Assembly: GCA_964436865.1 (NCBI GenBank)
Contig: CAYTFK010000035.1
Location: 1-34,318 of the forward strand
Length of the DNA: 34,318 nt
From: JAXGPP01 sp964436865
Lineage (GTDB): Bacteria > Planctomycetota > Planctomycetia > Pirellulales > Thermoguttaceae
Direction of reading: 5' to 3'
This document shows positions 26,132 to 34,318 of this stretch, in pieces (position 1 is the first letter of the stretch; the number at the start of each line of letters is the position of its first letter). The notes beneath the pieces were generated by a model. It was not told where the DNA came from. It worked only from the letters and a program-made list of their open reading frames with translations, and searched no databases. A program made the translations under genes and the position numbers.

Positions 26132-26353
26132 TTATTCTTTAAAATCCTTCAAGTGTTCCTCGTCCTCTTCAATGATGGCGAGGACACCCTTGGCAAAACC
26201 TGCCTGGCGTCGCTTGCGAGCCTTGCGCTCCTCACCGACAAGCCGCGCGACAGGCTGATTGTGCTGGACAATCAGCACTTCTTCACCCGGCTTCAACTCC
26301 GCGATCAACACCGGCAACCGCGACTGCGCCTCCTCGAGCGTTACTGTTGTCAT
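26132..26353 (-). CDS. Orphan Phd/YefM-like antitoxin
   Basis: Small protein of 73 residues: MTTVTLEEAQSRLPVLIAEL, then GEEVLIVQHNQPVARLV, the DNA-binding fold of Phd/YefM antitoxins, and an acidic tail ending EEDEEHLKDFKE. In such systems a PIN or RelE-type toxin normally follows, but here glnS follows after 24 bases and no toxin is seen on either strand nearby. GGGAGG, serving as ribosome site 8 bases before the ATG, lies in a perfect palindrome. It could be a remnant, a repressor recruited for the synthetase genes, or paired with a toxin elsewhere. Confidence 0.8.
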   Translation of the reverse strand: MTTVTLEEAQSRLPVLIAELKPGEEVLIVQHNQPVARLVGEERKARKRRQAGFAKGVLAIIEEDEEHLKDFKE

Positions 26354-26354
26354 G

Positions 26355-26367
26355 GGGAGGACCTCCC
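26355..26367. promoter_or_regulatory. Palindrome over the antitoxin ribosome-binding site
   Basis: GGGAGG-a-CCTCCC is a perfect 13-base palindrome immediately upstream of the antitoxin-like ATG (26353, reverse strand). One arm is the Shine-Dalgarno. It could be an operator for autorepression or an RNA hairpin hiding the ribosome site. The gltX stop is 5 bases away. Confidence 0.4.
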
Positions 26368-26371
26368 ATTT

Positions 26372-27937
26372 CTATGGTTGCAGTCTATTCACTACCCCTG
26401 CAATTCTACCCGTCACAGACGCCCTTCCCAGTATCTCCAGCGTCTCGAACAGCCCGAAACCGACCGATTTCCCCGTCACCGCCACCCGCACCGGATGAAT
26501 TACCTGGCCGATCTTGATGCCCTGTCGCTCGACGAAACCGTTCAGTGCCTGCTCGATGTGCGGAGCGTCAAACGGCTCCACCGCCGCCAGGTCGTCCTTA
26601 ATCGCCGCCAGCAGTCCCGCCGCTTCCGGCGGCTTGCGGATCCGCTTCTCAAAGTCCTTCTCGTCGTAGGCAAGCTGATCATCGGGCGTGAAGAAGTCGC
26701 GGTAGTCGAGAATATCGCCGAAGACCTTGATCCGGTCCCCCGCGGCCACAACGATCCGCTCGGTCTTCCACAACTCTTCGTCCGATGGCGTCGTACCGAC
26801 CAGGCCCGCCTTCTGCAGGTAAGGCAGCACGCGCCGGACTTTCTCCTCCACGGGCACCACCCGCATGTGGCGGTCCTGGAAGGCCCACAGCTTCTGCGGG
26901 TCGAAGCTCGCCGGAGACTTGCCGACACCTTCCACCGAAAATGCTTCGATGAGCTCTTCACGCGTGAACTCCTCGCGGTCGTCCCCCGGCGACCACCCCA
27001 ATAGCGCGAGGTAATTCACGATCGCCTCCGGCAGATAGCCCACCTGCTGGTAGAAATCGGTGATCACCGGATTGAACGTGTCCAGATCGGTTGTAACACC
27101 CAGCGCCGCGGCAATTTTGCGGCCGTGCTCCACCCGTTCGGCAAACTCGCGGTTCTTGAGATACTTGTCGAGCTTCCGCTTGCTGAGCTTGGTGCGGCTC
27201 CCCGGCTCGGCCACAAACGGCAGGTGCGCATAGACCGGCATCGGGTAGCCGAGCGACTGGATGATGAATACCTGCCGCGGCGTGTTCGACAGGTGCTCCT
27301 CGGCGCGGATTACATGGGTAATCTCAAAGTCGTGGTCGTCGACCACGTTGGCCAGGTGATAGAGGCACGTCCCGTCGGCCCGCTGGACGACGTGGTCCTG
27401 CTCTTTGCCCCAGTCAAACTCCACCCGGCCGCGGACCTGGTCGTCGAGCACGAGCTTGCCCTCTTGCGGCATCTTGAGCCGCACCACCGCCTGCCGCCCT
27501 TCGGCCTCGAACCGGCCTCGCTCGTCGGCCGTCTCCGCCATCCAGCGGCGGCTGTAGCGGAAGTCGCGTTTCTCGGCCATCGCCCGTTCGCGCTCGGCCT
27601 GGATTTCCTCGGTCGTCGCGTAATCGTAGTAGGCAAACCCGCGCGCAATGAGCTCGTCGACCGCCGCCTGGTATTTCGCCTGCCGCTGCGACTGATAATA
27701 GGGCGCGTGCGGGCCGCCGACCTCCGGGCCTTCGTCCCAGTCGATCCCCAGCCAGCGAAGCCCGGCGAGAATCGGCGCAAGCGCCTCGTCCACATTCCGC
27801 TTCACATCGGTATCGTCGATCCGCAGAATGAACTGCCCGCCGTGCTTGCGGGCAAAAAGCCAGCAGAACAGGGCCGTGCGAACGCCGCCGATGTGCAGGT
27901 AGCCGGTCGGACTGGGGGCGAAACGGGTGCGAACCAT
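26372..27937 (-). CDS. gltX: Glutamyl-tRNA synthetase
   Basis: Class I synthetase of 521 residues charging tRNA-Glu. The N-terminus reads MVRTRFAPSPTGYLHIGGVR with the HIGG form of the HIGH motif, then LRIDDTD. The KMSKS equivalent is RTKLSKRKL. VNYLALLGWSPGDDREEF, the helical domain (GKSPASFDPQKLWAFQDRHM) and a C-terminal anticodon-binding domain follow. No Cys-rich zinc site was noticed in the acceptor-binding region. It is the first gene of a leftward gltX / antitoxin-like / glnS cluster. Confidence 0.96.
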   Translation of the reverse strand: MVRTRFAPSPTGYLHIGGVRTALFCWLFARKHGGQFILRIDDTDVKRNVDEALAPILAGLRWLGIDWDEGPEVGGPHAPYYQSQRQAKYQAAVDELIARGFAYYDYATTEEIQAERERAMAEKRDFRYSRRWMAETADERGRFEAEGRQAVVRLKMPQEGKLVLDDQVRGRVEFDWGKEQDHVVQRADGTCLYHLANVVDDHDFEITHVIRAEEHLSNTPRQVFIIQSLGYPMPVYAHLPFVAEPGSRTKLSKRKLDKYLKNREFAERVEHGRKIAAALGVTTDLDTFNPVITDFYQQVGYLPEAIVNYLALLGWSPGDDREEFTREELIEAFSVEGVGKSPASFDPQKLWAFQDRHMRVVPVEEKVRRVLPYLQKAGLVGTTPSDEELWKTERIVVAAGDRIKVFGDILDYRDFFTPDDQLAYDEKDFEKRIRKPPEAAGLLAAIKDDLAAVEPFDAPHIEQALNGFVERQGIKIGQVIHPVRVAVTGKSVGFGLFETLEILGRASVTGRIAGVVNRLQP

Positions 27938-28106
27938 CCTGGCGTATCCGGGATTGCTGTGCAGGGTCTATGGCACGTCGAAGATGTGCCCGACCCCAGG
28001 TGAGGTGCGGTACCGCGGAGACGTGTGAGCGGCAAGCCGACGGGTCAAGACCGTAAAGAATACAGAATCGGGGGGCCCCGGGCCAGCGCGGCGGCCGGAG
28101 GCCCGG

Positions 28107-29324
28107 CTAACCCGCAACACGCTTCTGCTGGCGTTGCTGGCGCTTCAGACGCTTGCGCATTGCTCTCCTTTCCGCCCGGCTTAGCGTCGGGTCGATCCCC
28201 TCCGTCGAACTCGATTCATCGTCGTCTTCCCCTTCCTCGCCCTCTTCCTCCGACTGCGGCGGCCGGTCGGGGGTTCGCGCCACCGGCGGTGGTGCCGCGA
28301 CTTCCTTGCGGGGCGTTTCTTCGGCAGGCTTGGCGCGGAGTGGGCGAGGCACGCCGTGTGGGGGATGGATCTTTATCGAACGCGTTTCCGCGTCCTCCGC
28401 CGCGGAGGCGTCGGCCTTCACTTCGGGCTTGGCCGGGTCGGGTTCGGCGGCCGGTTCGCTTCGCTCGGCCAGGTACCCTTCGGCGTCGAGAACGACGTGC
28501 CGCGCGTAGAGCAGTACCGAGAGCAGCAAAAGCCAACTCCCCGTCATCTCCGCCCCCTCCTCGACCATCACCCCTCGGGCTCCGGATTCAGGAAGGATCC
28601 AGCCAAGCTGAGCCAGCACCGCCAGTCCATAGCAGGCGGCGGCCGAAATCATCATGCCGGCCGAGAGCCGGCACTCGCGGACATCGACCAACAGCCGGGT
28701 GCCGATGGCGCCCAAGGTAAAGAAATACGGAATCACCCACCACAGCGACCCGTCTCCCACGATCCTCGTCCCGGTGGCCAGCGCCATCAACTCCTTGAAG
28801 CCCTCGTGCAGACTGGCTGTCTCATCGAGGCTCATCGCCAGCCAGCACAGCGCCGCCCACAACCAGATGCGGTAGCGCCCCTGGTAGTCGTCGGTGCGGT
28901 ACTGTCGAACATAGAGCACCACCATCGAGGCTACCGCGGTCATGAACAGAACCATCGACGAGAACCAGACCGCCAGGCTCCCTTCGCCATCCAGGTCGAA
29001 CGACTCGATCCGACCGTCAGTCGTTGTGGCGGCCCATTGCGGCATCCAGTAGTAGAGGGCTTCAAGCCCGGCGATTATTGCCAGCCCGAGGATCAGCAGA
29101 ACTCCATAGGCCACCAGCGAGATCGGCACAAAATCCGTGAGCCGGGGCTGCTCATCGAGGAATGTGGCGTCGCCGTAATGGAGCGACTTATGCAGTCGCA
29201 CATAGCGCGCAGACCGCCTCCGCCGTCGCGCCGGGCCGGCCTCCTCGGCCGGCGTCAGGAGCGATTCGTTCAACACCCGGCGGCGCCGGTCATCGCGTTG
29301 GCCGCTGCGTCGGAACTGCTGCAT
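28107..29324 (-). CDS. Membrane protein with long charged C-terminal tail
   Basis: Unrecognised protein of 405 residues. The start at 29324 (MQQFRRSGQRDD) is favoured over 29345 because AGGAGG lies 11 bases upstream of it. A very basic N-terminus (ARRRRRSARYVRLHKSLHYG) precedes about six hydrophobic segments, e.g. VAYGVLLILGLAIIAGLEAL, MVLFMTAVASMVVLYV and AGMMISAAACYGLAVLAQLG. The last 120 or so residues are Pro/Ala/Glu-rich, then acidic (EEEGEEGEDDDE), then strongly basic (RAERRAMRKRLKRQQRQQ), probably a disordered cytoplasmic tail that could bind nucleic acid. Neighbours give no clue to function. Confidence 0.75.
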   Translation of the reverse strand: MQQFRRSGQRDDRRRRVLNESLLTPAEEAGPARRRRRSARYVRLHKSLHYGDATFLDEQPRLTDFVPISLVAYGVLLILGLAIIAGLEALYYWMPQWAATTTDGRIESFDLDGEGSLAVWFSSMVLFMTAVASMVVLYVRQYRTDDYQGRYRIWLWAALCWLAMSLDETASLHEGFKELMALATGTRIVGDGSLWWVIPYFFTLGAIGTRLLVDVRECRLSAGMMISAAACYGLAVLAQLGWILPESGARGVMVEEGAEMTGSWLLLLSVLLYARHVVLDAEGYLAERSEPAAEPDPAKPEVKADASAAEDAETRSIKIHPPHGVPRPLRAKPAEETPRKEVAAPPPVARTPDRPPQSEEEGEEGEDDDESSSTEGIDPTLSRAERRAMRKRLKRQQRQQKRVAG

Positions 29325-29637
29325 GTTTCGAGACGCCTCCTGCATCTCGGCGGCCCATCATAGCGGGGTTGGCTAGATTGCGCAAGAGGAATTATTTCCC
29401 CGCCCAGTGCCGCTACCCGAGCAGAGCGTTCTCCTCAAAGAAACGGGGCCGGCGAAATTGCGCAAGGGGAATTATTCCCCCGCCAGATGCGGCTGTGCGG
29501 CGCCATGCCAGTTTGTGCTCTTCACAGAAACTGCATTGACCCATCGGCTCGCCCGGAATACCCTCCGCAACCATGCGTCCCTCATGCGCCGGGGCTGCCA
29601 GTGCGCACCGCCGATCATTGCCGAGAGCCTCGCCGAT
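29325..29637. repeat. Intergenic region with two imperfect palindromic repeats, 80 bp apart
   Basis: This 313-base divergent region holds no supported gene. A 28-base element occurs at 29377-29404 and 29457-29484 with two mismatches: ATTGCGCAAG, then GGAATTATT, then CCCCGCC. In the second copy GGGGAAT-T-ATTCCCC (29466-29480) is a perfect palindrome. Weaker similarity (CTC..CA.AGAAAC) continues after each, suggesting a decayed 80-bp tandem duplication. It could be an operator pair or an intergenic repeat family. Confidence 0.6.
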
Positions 29638-31332
29638 ATGCCTCCGGGCACACGCTCCATCTGGTCCATTGCCGGATTGATCTTAGTTTCGCTCCTCGTC
29701 CAGTGGGGGGTGGCAAGCCGGGCCGCAGTGTCAGCACTGGATGCGGTACGCTTTGCCCATCGCGCCCGGCTGATTGAGGAACAGGGCTTGGTTTCGGCCC
29801 TTCGCTCCGATCCCGAACAGCCCCTGTTCTCCGTCTGGCTCTCCGCCGTGCATCAGCTTGCCGGCCGACGGGCGGCGGGCTGGGCTTCCGCGGCGCAATG
29901 GGCTGCCGCGGTGCCGCTCGTGCTGGCGGTGGTCCCTGTGTACCTGATCGGCAGGCGGTTGTTCGGCGATCGACCCGCGCTGGCCGGCGGACTCTTGTTC
30001 TGCGTCCTGCCGGAGGTTGCCCGTCTCGGAGGCGACGGCATCAGCGACGGGCTGCACCTCTTGTTTTTCAGCCTCGCCCTGTGGGCCATGGTCGAATTCT
30101 GGGAGCGCGTTCGCGAAGCCGACGAGGCGCCCTCAGACGCCAATGCGACGTCGGCTCGCGGCCGGAATGCGCGGCTGGCGGCGGTCGCCCTCACTGCCGG
30201 AATTGCGGTCGGCCTCGGCGCTCTCACGCGGAGCGAGTCGGTGGTCCTCGCCGGCAGCTTTGCCATCGCCTTGGCGGTTGCCGGCTGGCGCGGCCGTCGC
30301 ACGCCGATGGCCGTGGGTCTGGCAGGCTTCGCATTGGGAGTAGCGATCGCGGTCCTCCCCTATCTGGTGGCAGTCGGCGCGCTGGCTCCGAAGCCCGCCC
30401 TTCACCGGCTTTTGGGGCGCGGTTCGGCCGAGATCGCCGAGGCACCTGAACCGGTTGAAATCAGCCGGCTTCAAGCGATCGGCGGCGGGTCGCTGTCATT
30501 CGATGTCAAGGAGCGCTCGATCAGCCTCCGCCGGCACGGCCCGCTGGCGGCCGTCAAGCTGTTCGGCAGCGAGTTGGCTGACCTGTTCGGAATCATCGGG
30601 CTCCAGGCGCTGTTTGGTTTGTGGCGGGTCCGCGGCACGCACCACCGACCCGTCGACCGGTTCTGCCGCTTGTTCCTGCTTCTCTACTGCGGCAGCGTGT
30701 TGTATCTGGCGGCCACTTGGGGCTATCTGTCGGCCCGCCACCTGCTGCCTTTGGCAGTGCTCGGTATGGGTGCGGCCGGAGCGGGTGCGGTTGGCATGGG
30801 CGAACTGCTTTGGCGCGGTTTCGGCCTGGCTGGCCGAAGCGGAACCTGGGGCCGTTCGCCCGCGTGGATTCAAGGGGCGATTGTCCTGGCCGCCATGAGT
30901 ACTTGCGCCGTCGGTCTGGCGCAACCCCTGCACATCAGCCGGGCAGGCCATCGCCAGGCCGCAGAGTGGCTGATGGGACCGGCAGCCAGCCCGGGACATG
31001 TCCTCGACACCCGGGGCTGGACCAGCCTGTATACCGACCGCCTGACTTACACCTACGACCAGGCGCGGACAGCATTTGTCGACCCCCAGTTGAGTTACGT
31101 TGTGCTGGAGCGGGAAGAACTCGCCTACAATAGCCCCCGCAGCCGCACACTCGAGCGCTTGCTCGGGCTGGCCGCCAGGCCCGCCGCCGAGTTCACCCCC
31201 CGCGACCCCCGCTGGGCTACCGTGGTCGTGTACCGGTGGCAGCCCGCGCGGTTTGCCGCCTGGCTGGCCACGGCGTCTCGAGACGATGCTCCCCCACCCG
31301 CTTGTCCCGCCCCCGATGACAGCGTACTCTGA
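29638..31332 (+). CDS. Polytopic glycosyltransferase, ArnT/PMT-like
   Basis: Predicted lipid-sugar-dependent GT-C glycosyltransferase of 564 residues from ATG 29638 (MPPGTRSIWSIAGLILVSLL). The frame is open to 29407 and ATG 29584 is an alternative; no strong ribosome site decides. After the first membrane helix an outer loop (ALDAVRFAHRARLIEEQGL, then DPEQPLFSVWLSAVH) matches the GT-39-type pattern of an acidic residue followed by a P-L motif. About ten membrane helices follow, including WASAAQWAAAVPLVLAVV and GLLFCVLPEVARLGGDG, then a soluble C-terminal part. The sugar and acceptor are unknown. It precedes the M24 peptidase by 41 bp. Confidence 0.72.
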   Translation: MPPGTRSIWSIAGLILVSLLVQWGVASRAAVSALDAVRFAHRARLIEEQGLVSALRSDPEQPLFSVWLSAVHQLAGRRAAGWASAAQWAAAVPLVLAVVPVYLIGRRLFGDRPALAGGLLFCVLPEVARLGGDGISDGLHLLFFSLALWAMVEFWERVREADEAPSDANATSARGRNARLAAVALTAGIAVGLGALTRSESVVLAGSFAIALAVAGWRGRRTPMAVGLAGFALGVAIAVLPYLVAVGALAPKPALHRLLGRGSAEIAEAPEPVEISRLQAIGGGSLSFDVKERSISLRRHGPLAAVKLFGSELADLFGIIGLQALFGLWRVRGTHHRPVDRFCRLFLLLYCGSVLYLAATWGYLSARHLLPLAVLGMGAAGAGAVGMGELLWRGFGLAGRSGTWGRSPAWIQGAIVLAAMSTCAVGLAQPLHISRAGHRQAAEWLMGPAASPGHVLDTRGWTSLYTDRLTYTYDQARTAFVDPQLSYVVLEREELAYNSPRSRTLERLLGLAARPAAEFTPRDPRWATVVVYRWQPARFAAWLATASRDDAPPPACPAPDDSVL

Positions 31333-31373
31333 ACCGTTTATCCACTCGCTGTCGTCCCCACCGGAGCCCGCCC

Positions 31374-32468
31374 GTGACCGACCGCTTCCAGCAGCGCCGA
31401 GAGAAACTCCGCCATGCCGTCGCCAAGGCCCAGGCCGAAGCACTGCTGGTCACCAATTTCACCAACGTGACCTACCTCACGGGCTTCACCGGCGACGACA
31501 GCTATCTGCTCGTCCGTAGCGACGGCGACGTGATCATCAGCGACCCCCGCTATACCACCCAGATCGAGGAGGAATGCCCCGGCCTAGAAGCCCACATCCG
31601 CCGGCCTGGGGTGAGCATGCTCCGTGGTGTCGTGAAAGTGCTCAAGCAGGCCAAGATCGCCAGGCTCGGCCTGGAGGCCGATTCGATGACCGTCGGCCTC
31701 CGCGAAGCAATCGCCAAGGAGTTGCCGAAAGTCGAGCTGGTTTCGACTTCCAGCCTGGTCGAGCGCCAACGCCGGGTGAAAGACAAGCATGAGATCGCTC
31801 AGATTCGCCAGGCAGTCTGGTACGCCGAACGGGCATTCGCCGTCCTGCGGGCCGCGCTCCGCCCCGACAAGACGGAAAAGCAGGTGGCCGATGAACTCGA
31901 AGGTCAGATGCGGCTGTTTGGGGCCAAGTGCGCCAGCTTCCCCAGCATCATCGCCGTCGGAGCCCGGGCGGCCCTGCCCCACGCTCGCCCCACCGAGGCC
32001 ACAATCGGCTCCAGCGAATTCGTTTTGGTGGATTGGGGGGCCGATGGTGGACTCTATAAGAGCGACTTGACGCGAGTTCTGATCACAGGTAAAATCCCGC
32101 CGAAACTCGAACGTATATATGGAGTTGTGCTCAAAGCCCAGCAGGCGGCTATTGCTGCGATTCGACCGGGAGTCACCGGGCAGGACGTCGACCGCGTCGC
32201 CCGTGACATCATCGCCGCGGCGGGCTACAGTCGATACTTTGGGCACGGGCTGGGTCATGGTCTGGGACTGGAGGTTCATGAAGGGCCCCGGCTGGCCGTC
32301 AACAGCCAGATCGTCCTCAAGCCGGGAATGGTAGTCACGGTCGAACCGGGAATCTACCTGCCTGGCTGGGGCGGTGTTCGTATCGAAGACGACGTGCTCG
32401 TAACGCGCTCGGGGCACGAGGTGCTCACGAGCGTTCCCAAGGATTTTGAATCGGCGGTCGCGGCCTGA
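31374..32468 (+). CDS. Xaa-Pro aminopeptidase/dipeptidase, M24B family
   Basis: Cytoplasmic dinuclear metallopeptidase of 364 residues that removes residues before proline. The GTG start at 31374 has GGAG 9 bases upstream. The N-terminal creatinase-like domain begins after MTDRFQQRREKLRH. The pita-bread domain carries all five metal ligands: LVDWGAD, KSDLTR, the His in FGHGLGHGLGLEVHE, Glu in VTVEPGIY and Glu in GVRIEDDV. In many bacteria a PepP-type gene sits next to efp-accB-accC; here accB and accC follow directly, which supports a conserved cluster with efp missing. Confidence 0.93.
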   Translation: MTDRFQQRREKLRHAVAKAQAEALLVTNFTNVTYLTGFTGDDSYLLVRSDGDVIISDPRYTTQIEEECPGLEAHIRRPGVSMLRGVVKVLKQAKIARLGLEADSMTVGLREAIAKELPKVELVSTSSLVERQRRVKDKHEIAQIRQAVWYAERAFAVLRAALRPDKTEKQVADELEGQMRLFGAKCASFPSIIAVGARAALPHARPTEATIGSSEFVLVDWGADGGLYKSDLTRVLITGKIPPKLERIYGVVLKAQQAAIAAIRPGVTGQDVDRVARDIIAAAGYSRYFGHGLGHGLGLEVHEGPRLAVNSQIVLKPGMVVTVEPGIYLPGWGGVRIEDDVLVTRSGHEVLTSVPKDFESAVAA

Positions 32469-32530
32469 TCCGACCCCGCCGCAACACCGCAAGCGGTAGA
32501 CCCGATAAGCATCGCACCCGGAGTCCTGGT

Positions 32531-33040
32531 ATGGCTGATCCCAATCCCCAAGGGCAACAGGACGTGTTCGACGTCCGCAAGATCCGCCGCCTCGTCGAGC
32601 TGATGCGCGAGCACGAGCTCAGCGAGATGGATCTGCGGCAGGGGGAAACCAGGATTCAGATCCGGCGCGGATCGCTGCCGGTGGTCACCACATCCGGTCG
32701 CTCCACCGCTGCCCAGCCGGCGCCCGCCGCCGTAGCCGTCGAGCCGTCGCCGGCCGCCGCCGCACCGCCCAAGCCGGCGCCGGCGGAGGACGCAAACACG
32801 GCCCTCATCCGCAGCCCCATGGTGGGCACTTTCTACTCCTCGCCAGACCCCGATTCGTCCCCCTACGTCAAGGTCGGCGACATCGTCGGGCCCGAGACGA
32901 CCGTCTGCATCGTCGAGGCGATGAAGGTCTTCAACGAAATCCAGGCCGAGGCGGCCGGGAAGATCGTCGCCGTGCTCGTGGGCAATGGTGAACCGGTGGA
33001 ATTCGGCCAGCCGTTGTTCAAGCTCGACACGAGGACCTGA
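32531..33040 (+). CDS. accB: Biotin carboxyl carrier protein of acetyl-CoA carboxylase
   Basis: BCCP of 169 residues. GGAG at 32520-32523 lies 7 bases before the ATG. The N-terminal helix region VFDVRKIRRLVELMREHEL is followed by an Ala/Pro-rich linker and the biotinyl domain. The domain carries IRSPMVGTFYSSPDPDS (with the thumb-type insertion), the biotinylated Lys in CIVEAMKVFNEIQ, and ends VEFGQPLFKLD. It carries CO2-biotin between biotin carboxylase and the carboxyltransferase at the first step of fatty-acid synthesis. accC starts 4 bases downstream. Confidence 0.96.
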   Translation: MADPNPQGQQDVFDVRKIRRLVELMREHELSEMDLRQGETRIQIRRGSLPVVTTSGRSTAAQPAPAAVAVEPSPAAAAPPKPAPAEDANTALIRSPMVGTFYSSPDPDSSPYVKVGDIVGPETTVCIVEAMKVFNEIQAEAAGKIVAVLVGNGEPVEFGQPLFKLDTRT

Positions 33041-33044
33041 GCCG

Positions 33045-34318
33045 ATGTTCAAGCGAATCCTGGTTGCAAACCGCGGCGAGATTGCGCTGCGCGTGATCCG
33101 CGCCTGCCGCGAGCTGGAGATCGAAACGGTGGCGATCTTCAGCGAGGCCGACCGCGGGGCGGCCTATCTCGAACTGGCCGACGAAGCCTATTGCGTCGGA
33201 CCGGCCAAGGCCTCCGAAAGTTACCTGAAGATCGACCGCGTCATCAGCGCCGCCGAGATCGGCAACGCGCAAGCGATCCATCCCGGCTACGGTTTTCTCG
33301 CCGAAAACGCCCACTTTGCCGATATCTGCCGGAGCTGCAAGATCGAGTTCATCGGCCCGCCTCACGAGGCGATGTCGCTCGTGGGCGACAAGAACGCCGC
33401 CCGCAAGCTCGCCCGCGAGGTCGGCGTACCGACCGTGCCCGGCAGCGACGGCATCATCAGCGAGGAAAAAGACGCCGTCCGCATCGCCCGCGAGATCGGC
33501 TATCCCGTGCTGATCAAGGCCGCCGCGGGCGGCGGCGGGCGCGGCATGCGCGTGGCGCTCACCGAGCAGGCGATGAAGGCCGCGCTCGATCAGGCCCAGG
33601 CGGAGGCCCAGGCGGCTTTCGGCAACGGCGAAATCTACCTCGAAAAATACGTCGAGCACCCGCGCCACATCGAAGTCCAGGTGCTCGCCGACACGCACGG
33701 CAACGTCGTCCACCTCTGGGAACGCGATTGCACCATGCAGCGCCGGCACCAGAAGCTCATCGAAGAGAGTCCCGCCCCGAACCTCGCCCCCGAAACGCGC
33801 CTCGCGATCTGTGAGGCGGCGGTCAAGCTCATCCGCGCCGCCAACTACACCAACGCCGGCACCGTCGAGTTCATCGTCGACCGCCAGGGGAATTTCTACT
33901 TCATCGAAGTCAACGCCCGTATCCAGGTCGAGCACCCGGTCACCGAGATGGTCACCGGCATCGACCTGATCAAGGCGCAGATCCGGGTGGCCTCGGGCGA
34001 GCCCTTGTGGTTCACCCAGGACGACGTCAAGCATCACGGTGTGGCGATCGAGTGCCGCATCAACGCCGAAGACCCCCGCAAGGGTTTCCGCCCCTCGCCC
34101 GGCAAGATCGAGAAGCTGATCACGCCGGGCGGTTTCGGCGTCCGCTGGGATTCGCACGTCTACGCCGGCTACACGGTCTCGCCGCACTACGACTCGATGA
34201 TCGGCAAGCTCATCGTGCACCAGCCCACCCGGCCCGAAGCCATTGCCTGCATGAAACGGGCCCTCAGGGAACTGAAGATCGAGGGCCCGCACACCGTCGC
34301 GCCGCGGCTGCTCGACAT
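33045..34318 (+). CDS. accC: Biotin carboxylase of acetyl-CoA carboxylase (3' truncated by window)
   Basis: ATP-grasp biotin carboxylase; about 424 codons are present and the gene runs off the right edge, whereas the full family length is near 450. It opens MFKRILVANRGEIALRVIRA. Visible motifs are HPGYGFLAENAHFAD, KAAAGGGGRGMRV (ATP loop), EKYVEHPRHIEVQV, RDCTMQRRHQKLIEESPAP and FIEVNARIQVEHPVTE, the catalytic and biotin-binding region. GAGGA 9 bases before ATG 33045 serves as ribosome site. It is translationally close to accB and forms the AccBC half-complex with it. Confidence 0.96.
   Translation, partial: MFKRILVANRGEIALRVIRACRELEIETVAIFSEADRGAAYLELADEAYCVGPAKASESYLKIDRVISAAEIGNAQAIHPGYGFLAENAHFADICRSCKIEFIGPPHEAMSLVGDKNAARKLAREVGVPTVPGSDGIISEEKDAVRIAREIGYPVLIKAAAGGGGRGMRVALTEQAMKAALDQAQAEAQAAFGNGEIYLEKYVEHPRHIEVQVLADTHGNVVHLWERDCTMQRRHQKLIEESPAPNLAPETRLAICEAAVKLIRAANYTNAGTVEFIVDRQGNFYFIEVNARIQVEHPVTEMVTGIDLIKAQIRVASGEPLWFTQDDVKHHGVAIECRINAEDPRKGFRPSPGKIEKLITPGGFGVRWDSHVYAGYTVSPHYDSMIGKLIVHQPTRPEAIACMKRALRELKIEGPHTVAPRLLD

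Noticed and set aside
26132..26353. Complete toxin-antitoxin pair
   Set aside because: No small toxin-like frame lies beside the antitoxin; both neighbours are full-length tRNA synthetases.
24329..27004. Open frame of 891 codons on the + strand
   Set aside because: It is antisense to glnS, the antitoxin-like gene and gltX, which have complete family motifs. Such long shadows are expected in GC-rich DNA, and its translation shows no domain pattern.

Overview
The window reads as a piece of a planctomycete chromosome, probably Pirellulales-like and from a draft or metagenome assembly. It is GC-rich. One membrane protein begins with an Asn-Pro-Tyr-Gln-Ser-Pro N-terminus (GTG start, 9198). Two type I signal peptidases carry the large insertions I associate with this phylum. 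Several secreted multidomain proteins have no clear homologue outside it. Two runs of exactly 100 N (10353-10452 and 13562-13661) mark scaffold joins, and the left edge holds a short sequence resembling an Illumina adapter end. The phylum call rests on protein style, not on an rRNA.

Layout. 115-1412: a CorA-type transporter and an HPr-like phosphocarrier (+). 1467-5082: two tandem secreted M14 metallopeptidases (-), one with an intact zinc site and one apparently dead. 5287-6687: a metallo-beta-lactamase/beta-CASP nuclease (+). 6761-10244: an FAH-family dehydratase, a 2,5-dioxovalerate-type aldehyde dehydrogenase and a membrane protein (+), a sugar-acid module of the Weimberg kind. 10204-11735: an array of palindromic REP-like repeats around a Y1 (HUH) transposase gene. 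11783-12511: an RraA-family protein (+). 12588-18147 (-): two lepB paralogues, an LptB-like ATPase, a gap-interrupted small membrane protein and a short-chain dehydrogenase. 18239-21277: a 1012-residue secreted chimera (+). 21282-24311 (-): cyclophilin, RNA 2',3'-cyclic phosphodiesterase, PfkB kinase and methyltransferase. 24413-27937 (-): glnS, an orphan Phd/YefM-like antitoxin and gltX. 28107-29324 (-): a membrane protein with a charged tail. 29638 to the right edge (+): a glycosyltransferase, an M24 aminopeptidase, accB and a truncated accC.

The most unusual item is the transposase at 10573-11424. It looks like two fused Y1 domains with complementary losses. The first domain keeps the catalytic-type Tyr and Gln but has Arg-Val-Gln where HUH should be. 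The second keeps His-Val-His but has lost the Tyr/Gln helix residues. Because canonical Y1 dimers build each active site in trans, this could be a single-chain pseudo-dimer with one composite active site. It sits inside an array of palindromic repeats with a 146-bp period, and those repeats form the 3' ends of both the transposase gene and the upstream membrane-protein gene. Other points worth a second look are the paired live/dead M14 peptidases, an HPr with Glu at the regulatory Ser46 position, a CorA with SMN in place of GMN, a beta-propeller/dead PIG-L/CBM9-like chimera, and an orphan antitoxin whose ribosome-binding site lies in a perfect palindrome.

All calls come from reading the sequence and from remembered family motifs; no database search was run.
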